Made by a program: the position numbers and the translations under genes. This document shows positions 59,826-64,000 of a stretch of DNA of 64,000 bases, one piece after another (position 1 is the first letter of the stretch; each line of letters begins with the position of its first letter). The notes beneath the pieces are model-generated. The model saw only the letters and a list, made by a program, of their open reading frames with translations. It was not told where the DNA came from and made no database searches. This DNA comes from Aestuariimicrobium soli (GTDB lineage Bacteria; Actinomycetota; Actinomycetes; Propionibacteriales; Propionibacteriaceae): contig NZ_JBPJSQ010000007.1 in the NCBI RefSeq assembly GCF_051192575.1, forward strand, positions 1 through 64,000. The letters run 5' to 3'.

Positions 59826-60653
59826 ATGGGTACCGGCATCATCGTCTCGATCATCGTGATCGCCGGTCTTGCCTACCTGATTCCGTGGTTCGCCGCTCGT
59901 CGCACCGAGGGCGCCCAGGAGGAGGAACCCGAGGCCTTCGCCGAGTCGATGACGCTGATTCGTCGCGCCGGGGTGCTGGTCGACGAGCATGCCGACGAGT
60001 GTGAGGTCTCCACTCCCATGACCCGGCGAGCCGCCCTGTACGAGGTCAATCAGTCACACCGGGCCGCCGCCATCCGTCGTCGACGGGTCACCCTGACGCT
60101 GGTGGCGCTGACGGTCGTCACCGCTGTGCTTCCGCTGGTGCTGCCCGCTCTCCCGGTGGCCCTGCCGCGGGTGCCCTGGTGGGCCTGCGCCATCCCCGGG
60201 GGTGTGCTGGTCGCGTTCCTCGCCGTGGCGCGGTGGTCGGTGGTGTCGTTGCAGCGCACCCTCGACCAGCGGGTCGATCTGATCCGCTCCGGCTGGGAGG
60301 ACGACACCATCAGCTTCCAGGTGCCGGCGGAGCTGCGGGAGACGTCGTCCGACCGTGACGAGGTCAGCGTCGAACTGAGCGGGCCGATCGCCCTGACCGG
60401 TTCGCTGTGGGACCCGATTCCGGTGACGACGCCCACCTATGTCTCGAAGCCGCTGGTGCCGCGCACCGTGCGCACGATCGACCTGTCGGCTCCGGGTCTC
60501 GTGGCACCCCGCATCCCGGTCACGAACGACACCCAGGCGATCGAGTCCCCCATCAACGAGGCAACCGTCAACGAGACAACCCTCAACGAGACAATGGCCG
60601 ACGAGACAACGATCGAGTCGGACGAAGGCCGCCCCCGCGCCGTCGGTGAGTGA
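59826..60653 (+). CDS. sepX: Divisome membrane protein SepX/GlpR
   Basis: A 275-aa membrane protein of the actinobacterial SepX/GlpR family. The N-terminal helix GIIVSIIVIAGLAYLIPWFA is followed by the family block (EAFAESMTLIRR), an Arg-rich cytoplasmic segment, and two further helices (TLVALTVVTAVLPLVLP; ACAIPGGVLVAFLAVARW). The C-terminal tail is cytoplasmic and acidic, with an Asn-Glu-Thr repeat (NEATVNETTLNETMADETT). In Corynebacterium GlpR anchors the gephyrin-like Glp at division sites; in Streptomyces SepX supports septation. Glp is encoded at 57921. Confidence 0.82.
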   Translation: MGTGIIVSIIVIAGLAYLIPWFAARRTEGAQEEEPEAFAESMTLIRRAGVLVDEHADECEVSTPMTRRAALYEVNQSHRAAAIRRRRVTLTLVALTVVTAVLPLVLPALPVALPRVPWWACAIPGGVLVAFLAVARWSVVSLQRTLDQRVDLIRSGWEDDTISFQVPAELRETSSDRDEVSVELSGPIALTGSLWDPIPVTTPTYVSKPLVPRTVRTIDLSAPGLVAPRIPVTNDTQAIESPINEATVNETTLNETMADETTIESDEGRPRAVGE

Positions 60654-60672
60654 GGGTACCAGCTGGCTCCAT

Positions 60673-60723
60673 GGGTGATCTGCCCGCCGTGTCGACATGG
60701 TCGTGGTGCCGGGCAGACCACCC
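60673..60723 (+). terminator. Hairpin after sepX
   Basis: Arms 60673-60686 (GGGTGATCTGCCCG) and 60710-60723 pair with one mismatch. It begins 20 nt after the sepX stop. The interval 60740-60865 beyond it is noticeably less GC-rich and holds no gene that I can support. Confidence 0.5.
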
Positions 60724-60865
60724 AGAGCTGCATCCCCCTGGCCTCGTGGGCCACTGCCGAGATTAGCTGGCAGAAAACGCCGTTTCAGTGCCACATCGGT
60801 GCCGAAGATTCACGCGTGAAATTCTTCTGGGTGTGGACGAACTCCGGCCCGGCGACCGCAACGTT

Positions 60866-62713
60866 TTACGAAGTCAGCACGCGTTCCCGGGCGCTGCGCA
60901 GCAGTCGGTACCAGGTCCGGCGACTGACGTGAAGGGTCTCTCGGCACTGTTGCTCGGAGTGCCTGCGGCCGAGGTGCACCAACTCGATCGCGCGGCGCAT
61001 GCGCAGGTCGTTCTCGCTGGAGGAGAAGACCTCGCCGAGCACCGCCGTCAGGGCCTCGATGCGTGCGGGGTCGGTGTCGGTCAGGAGCAGGCTCGAGCGG
61101 TCGCGTTCGGGTCGGAAGCCTCGCTCGGCGAGCACCATCGCCTCGACGGTGCCGATGGCTCCCAAGGGGCGGAAGTCGCTGACCGCGACCGGCAGCGGAA
61201 GGCCCGGCGGCGTGGGGTGCATCAGCGGGGTGGGCACGACGGGGGCACGGTTCGGAGTGGGGAAGTGGAACAGCATGGTCTGCAGGTCGCCCACCCCGCG
61301 CTGCAGCATGAAGGCGCCCGATCCCAGCCGCGTCGCCGTCAGGGCCGTGTGCTCGTCCACGTCGGCGAAGAGGACGACGCCAGCGAACGTTCGGGCCGGG
61401 TCGACCCCGACCGCGGCGGCCGCCGCGAGCAGGCCGTCGGACAACCGGTCACCCGGGGTGAGGTCTGAGACGCGCACGTAGCAACCCAACTGCACCGGCG
61501 CGCCCGTGACCCGGCGCACCACGCGCACCTGGCTCGGCCAGCGCTCGAACCAGGCCAGTACCTGCGGCCACTCGGTGGACCGAGCGAAACCTTCGGCTCG
61601 TCCGAACTCCTCGAGTTCGCCGGGAGTGGGAGTGTCGGCGTGGAAGGTGTCGCCGGGGTGCTGGCCGATGGTGGCGCGCACCTGCCGGTTCTCGATCAAC
61701 TCGGTGAGCCGCAGGAGTGCTCCCAGGTCGCCCAATCGCGCGCGGTTCGCCAGGTGCACGGCGATCCTGCGCACCAGCGCGTTCTCGCGCTCGGGTTCGG
61801 TGGCGCGCAGGCGGGCACGGATCGCCGCGGCCAACACCGCATGCACCGCGACGGCATCGCCCACCCGCTCGACCACGGGGAGGGCGGCCAGGCGAGCCAG
61901 ACCGTCGCGGGTGCCGCGACCGGGCAGCGCGGCGGCCAACAGCCGGGCGTCCACGACGCGTGCCAGGGCCGCCACCTCGAGCAGGTCGGGGGGCGCGTCA
62001 AGCAGGGGTTCGCCCGTCAGCCACGTGGTCAGGCGCCGTTCGAGGCCGGCGGGGTCGTGGAGCGGGGGTCGTCCGGTGACGTCATTCGCGGCCACCGTGA
62101 GGGCCAACGGTGAGCCCTGGGCCCACTCGACGAGCGTGTCGAGGCGGGACTCGTCGACCTGCCGGTCGCGCAGCAGCTGTCGAGCCTCGTCGTCGTTGAG
62201 GACAGGGAGCGGGAGGTCGATCGTGATGGCGTCGAGCCCGTGCTGACGCCACGAGGGCCCCGGCGCACGGCGACCGGCGACGATCAGCCGGGAGGAGTCG
62301 TCGAGTCGATCGAGCAGGCGGTCACGCAGGCGGTCGAGCAGGGTGTTGAGCTGGGGGCGCTTCCGGTCCGGGTTGTCCAGGGAGTCGGCGTCATCGATCA
62401 CGAAGCACACCAGTTCGCCGTTGCGCCTCGACGGTGCTGCGGCGATCAGATCGTCGGCGGCCCGTTCCGGGTCGGAGGCGAGGTCGCGCGCCGAGACGTG
62501 CACGACGCTGTGGCCGGCTCCATCGCGCAGGTGTCGGACCAGTTCACGCAGCAGGGTCGACTTGCCGATGCCACCCGGACCGTGCACGTAGAGCAGGCGC
62601 GTGGGGGTGGTGGGTTCGAGCAGCTCATTGACGGCAGCCAACTCGGCCGAGCGACCGACAAAACGGGCGGCATCGGCTGCATCGGCAGCCTGCCGAAGCG
62701 TGCGGGGGGACAC
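60866..62713 (-). CDS. STAND-type ATPase regulator with C-terminal helix-turn-helix
   Basis: A 615-aa signalling ATPase. After a short N-terminus the P-loop GPGGIGKST (45-53) and Walker B CFVIDDAD mark an NB-ARC/AAA-like nucleotide switch, followed by a helical lid (DLLEVAALARVVDARLLAAA). Residues ~330-560 form a sensor-like region without recognised repeats. The last 35 residues (EQQCRETLHVSRRTWYRLLR) look like a helix-turn-helix. The layout resembles MalT/LAL regulators, with an unusually short output domain. GTG start, TAGTCT six nt upstream. It diverges from a DinB-like gene, a candidate target. Confidence 0.65.
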   Translation of the reverse strand: MSPRTLRQAADAADAARFVGRSAELAAVNELLEPTTPTRLLYVHGPGGIGKSTLLRELVRHLRDGAGHSVVHVSARDLASDPERAADDLIAAAPSRRNGELVCFVIDDADSLDNPDRKRPQLNTLLDRLRDRLLDRLDDSSRLIVAGRRAPGPSWRQHGLDAITIDLPLPVLNDDEARQLLRDRQVDESRLDTLVEWAQGSPLALTVAANDVTGRPPLHDPAGLERRLTTWLTGEPLLDAPPDLLEVAALARVVDARLLAAALPGRGTRDGLARLAALPVVERVGDAVAVHAVLAAAIRARLRATEPERENALVRRIAVHLANRARLGDLGALLRLTELIENRQVRATIGQHPGDTFHADTPTPGELEEFGRAEGFARSTEWPQVLAWFERWPSQVRVVRRVTGAPVQLGCYVRVSDLTPGDRLSDGLLAAAAAVGVDPARTFAGVVLFADVDEHTALTATRLGSGAFMLQRGVGDLQTMLFHFPTPNRAPVVPTPLMHPTPPGLPLPVAVSDFRPLGAIGTVEAMVLAERGFRPERDRSSLLLTDTDPARIEALTAVLGEVFSSSENDLRMRRAIELVHLGRRHSEQQCRETLHVSRRTWYRLLRSARERVLTS

Positions 62714-62719
62714 GTGGGA

Positions 62720-62752
62720 AGACTACTCCCGCGCGCCTGCGTCACCTAGGGT
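62720..62752. promoter_or_regulatory. Divergent leaderless promoters
   Basis: Minus strand TAGTCT (62725-62720), 6 nt before the GTG at 62713. Plus strand TAGGGT (62747-62752), 6 nt before the ATG at 62759. Only 45 bp separate the start codons. Confidence 0.55.
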
Positions 62753-62758
62753 TCGACC

Positions 62759-63265
62759 ATGAGGCCCACACCCCCTGCCCTGCCCGAACCGCCTGGTGAC
62801 TCCGACGAGCGCAGCCTGCTCGAGGGCTTCCTCGACATGTACCGCGCCGTCGTGGTGCGCAAGGTAGAGGGGTTGTCGGACGACCTGGCCGGTCGGGCCG
62901 TGGTCGAGTCGGGGACGAGCGTGGCCGGGCTCGTCCGCCATCTTCGGTGGGTCGAGCACGCCTGGTTCGTGGAGGCGCTGGCCGGCGAGCCGCGCCCGGC
63001 CTGGCGTGCGGACGACCCGCAGTGGCAGTTCCGGGTGGGCGACGAGGGGCTCGCGGTGCTGGTGGACGAGTACCTCGCGGCGGTCGACGAATCGCGGACG
63101 ATCACGGCCGGGCTCGAGCTCGACGCCGTCGGCCACAACCCGCATCTGGGCGACGTCTCGCTGCGGTGGATCTACGGCCACATGGTGCAGGAGACGGCCC
63201 GGCACGCGGGGCACCTGGACATCCTGGTGGAGCAACTGACCGGTGGCGTGGGGTTCAACGCCTGA
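62759..63265 (+). CDS. DinB-like/DUF664 family protein
   Basis: A 168-aa four-helix-bundle protein of the DinB/DUF664 superfamily, which in actinobacteria includes mycothiol-dependent enzymes. The metal-site histidines are readable: H in GLVRHLRWVEHAW and the HxxxH pattern in HMVQETARHAGHLDIL. DWIYG-type WIYGHM precedes the last helix. The reaction is unknown; mycothiol-dependent detoxification is a possibility. Leaderless start. Confidence 0.82.
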   Translation: MRPTPPALPEPPGDSDERSLLEGFLDMYRAVVVRKVEGLSDDLAGRAVVESGTSVAGLVRHLRWVEHAWFVEALAGEPRPAWRADDPQWQFRVGDEGLAVLVDEYLAAVDESRTITAGLELDAVGHNPHLGDVSLRWIYGHMVQETARHAGHLDILVEQLTGGVGFNA

Positions 63266-63295
63266 GAGTTGGTGCGCTGGTGTGGTCGCGTTGGC

Positions 63296-63454
63296 TCAGG
63301 AACCGGGCGCCGCGACCAGCACCGACCGCAACTCGCCGATCGGTAGGGGCATGGATGATGTGGTGGTGACTGACTTCGTCGACTGCCCCGACGGGGTGCA
63401 GGCCGACATCAGGCCCGCCACCAGCGCGGCGCAGGCGATCGTCCGAACTCTCAC
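63296..63454 (-). CDS. Small lipoprotein (candidate)
   Basis: A 52-aa frame with a short basic start (MRVRT), hydrophobic core and lipobox-like LMSAC (IACAALVAGLMSACTPSGQS), then a Ser/Thr linker. GAGGGG lies 5 nt before the GTG. It is short and ends within 31 bp of the convergent DinB-like stop. The signal is suggestive only; GC-rich frames give chance hydrophobic stretches. Confidence 0.35.
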   Translation of the reverse strand: MRVRTIACAALVAGLMSACTPSGQSTKSVTTTSSMPLPIGELRSVLVAAPGS

Positions 63455-63587
63455 TCGGACCCCTCGGGATCGGAGGCGACCGCTGCCGCCACGAGCCTCG
63501 AAACTCTCACGGCGAGGGGTCGGTGCGCGAGGGGGTCGGGCCAACCTGTGGACAAATCATCGGGACTCGCCCACCTGTCCACAAACT

Positions 63588-63624
63588 GCTTGCTATTGAC
63601 AAGCTGGCTTGTTTTTCGCAAGCT
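63588..63624 (+). promoter_or_regulatory. Promoter with tandem operator of the VOC gene
   Basis: TTGACA (63596-63601), 17-bp spacer, CAAGCT (63619-63624). GCTTG-N7-CAAGC occurs twice, at 63588-63604 and 63607-63623, covering both promoter elements. Spacing between the dyad centres is 19 bp. This looks like a repressor site for a dimeric regulator. Confidence 0.65.
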
Positions 63625-63689
63625 AGGAACAGATGATCCCTGCGTGGCCGATCGGCTCTGCAGGACCCACCACCACCAGGAGCACGGCA

Positions 63690-64000
63690 ATGACGCACAT
63701 CTTCGTGAACATCCCCACCAACGACCTCGAGCGGGCCAAGTCCTTCTACACCTCGCTCGGAGCGACCATCAATCCGACCTTCACCGACGAGAACGGCGCC
63801 TGCATCGTGTGGGACGAGAACGTCTTCTTCATGGTGCTGACCCGCGAGTTCTTCGCTACCTTCACCGACAAGGAGGTGTGCGACCCGAAGACGCACTCCA
63901 TGGCCCTGCTGTCGCTCAGCCGTGAGTCGCGGGCCGCCGTCGACCAGGCGGTGGAAGCCGGCATCGCGGCCGGAGGAACCGAACTCAACGAGGCCAAGGA
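63690..64000 (+). CDS. VOC family protein (glyoxalase-like), truncated by window end
   Basis: The first 103 codons of a vicinal-oxygen-chelate fold protein: IFVNIPTNDLERAKSFYTSL opens the first beta-alpha-beta module, followed by FFMVLTREFFATFTDK and ALLSLSRESRAAVDQAV. AGGAG lies 7 nt before the ATG. Members include PhnB-like proteins and antibiotic-binding or glyoxalase enzymes; the assignment cannot be refined without the C-terminal half. The upstream tandem operator implies that it is an induced gene with a ~65-nt leader. Confidence 0.85.
   Translation, partial: MTHIFVNIPTNDLERAKSFYTSLGATINPTFTDENGACIVWDENVFFMVLTREFFATFTDKEVCDPKTHSMALLSLSRESRAAVDQAVEAGIAAGGTELNEAK

Noticed and set aside
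60675..60932. Open frame downstream of sepX in the lower-GC interval
   Set aside because: No ribosome site or leaderless promoter, no recognisable motif, and it runs into the antisense 3' end of the STAND regulator gene.
49343..63555. DnaA-box-like TTGTCCACA at 49343, 55916 and 63547
   Set aside because: Isolated single boxes several kb apart, with no dnaA, dnaN, AT-rich unwinding element or GC-skew evidence. Not an origin.

Overview
The window is a 64 kb chromosomal segment of a high-GC Gram-positive actinobacterium. The evidence is strong GC bias at codon third positions, two CIRCE boxes in front of a groEL with a Gly-Met-rich tail, DUF3263, DUF3027 and DUF2530 proteins, a SepX/GlpR divisome protein beside a gephyrin-like MoeA homologue, DtxR, FmdB, HelD and bacterial XPB. 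Pyruvate carboxylase and a cobalamin riboswitch fit the order Propionibacteriales, but that placement is inference. No phage, CRISPR array or replication origin is visible. The only complete transposable element is an IS30-family copy at the left edge.

Layout: 1-1286 IS30-family element that ends inside a degenerate intergenic repeat; 1540-3934 two CNNM/CBS membrane proteins; 3961-4340 three tandem ~140-bp repeats; 4433-4630 cobalamin riboswitch controlling nrdA-nrdB, whose small subunit lacks the usual radical tyrosine; 8478-12995 VTT membrane protein, ABC transporter and two-component system; 13138-16585 tRNA-Thr, methyltransferase, manA with a sugar oxidoreductase, DUF3263; 16569-20477 zincin-like protein, groEL with CIRCE, cutC, AIM24-like protein; 20413-21334 two gene remnants and an 18-bp tandem repeat; 21332-24366 alpha-galactosidase, phosphotransferase, SDR; 24432-27709 two M16-peptidase-like paralogues, the second with an apparent early frameshift; 27712-35238 HelD, ferritin, XPB operon; 35376-44420 nagB, MFS, cold-shock protein with DUF3027, DUF2530, AzgA-type permease, pyruvate carboxylase; 44451-52067 unknown protein, a 28-codon ORF coupled to a surface protein, serC/pdxH, a DUF559-type nuclease bracketed by two direct copies of a 78-bp palindrome, an acVLRF1-like release factor, nagA with a DtxR regulator; 52104-54579 thioredoxin, tRNA-Arg, UDP-sugar pyrophosphorylase; 54700-57902 mscL, SAF protein, esterase, fmdB, 5-FTHF cyclo-ligase; 57921-60653 gephyrin-like Glp, a secreted peptidoglycan-binding protein and SepX/GlpR; 60866-64000 STAND-type regulator, DinB-like protein, a small lipoprotein candidate and a truncated VOC gene behind a tandem operator.

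Most genes fall into two expression styles. More than 20 start codons lie 6-8 nt after a TANNNT-like -10 hexamer, implying leaderless mRNAs; downstream operon genes start with 1-8 nt overlaps. Several genes are followed, 8-45 nt after the stop, by composite hairpins without a U-tract. The heptamer TCGTCCG (either strand) is conspicuously frequent and is sometimes encoded with rare codons.
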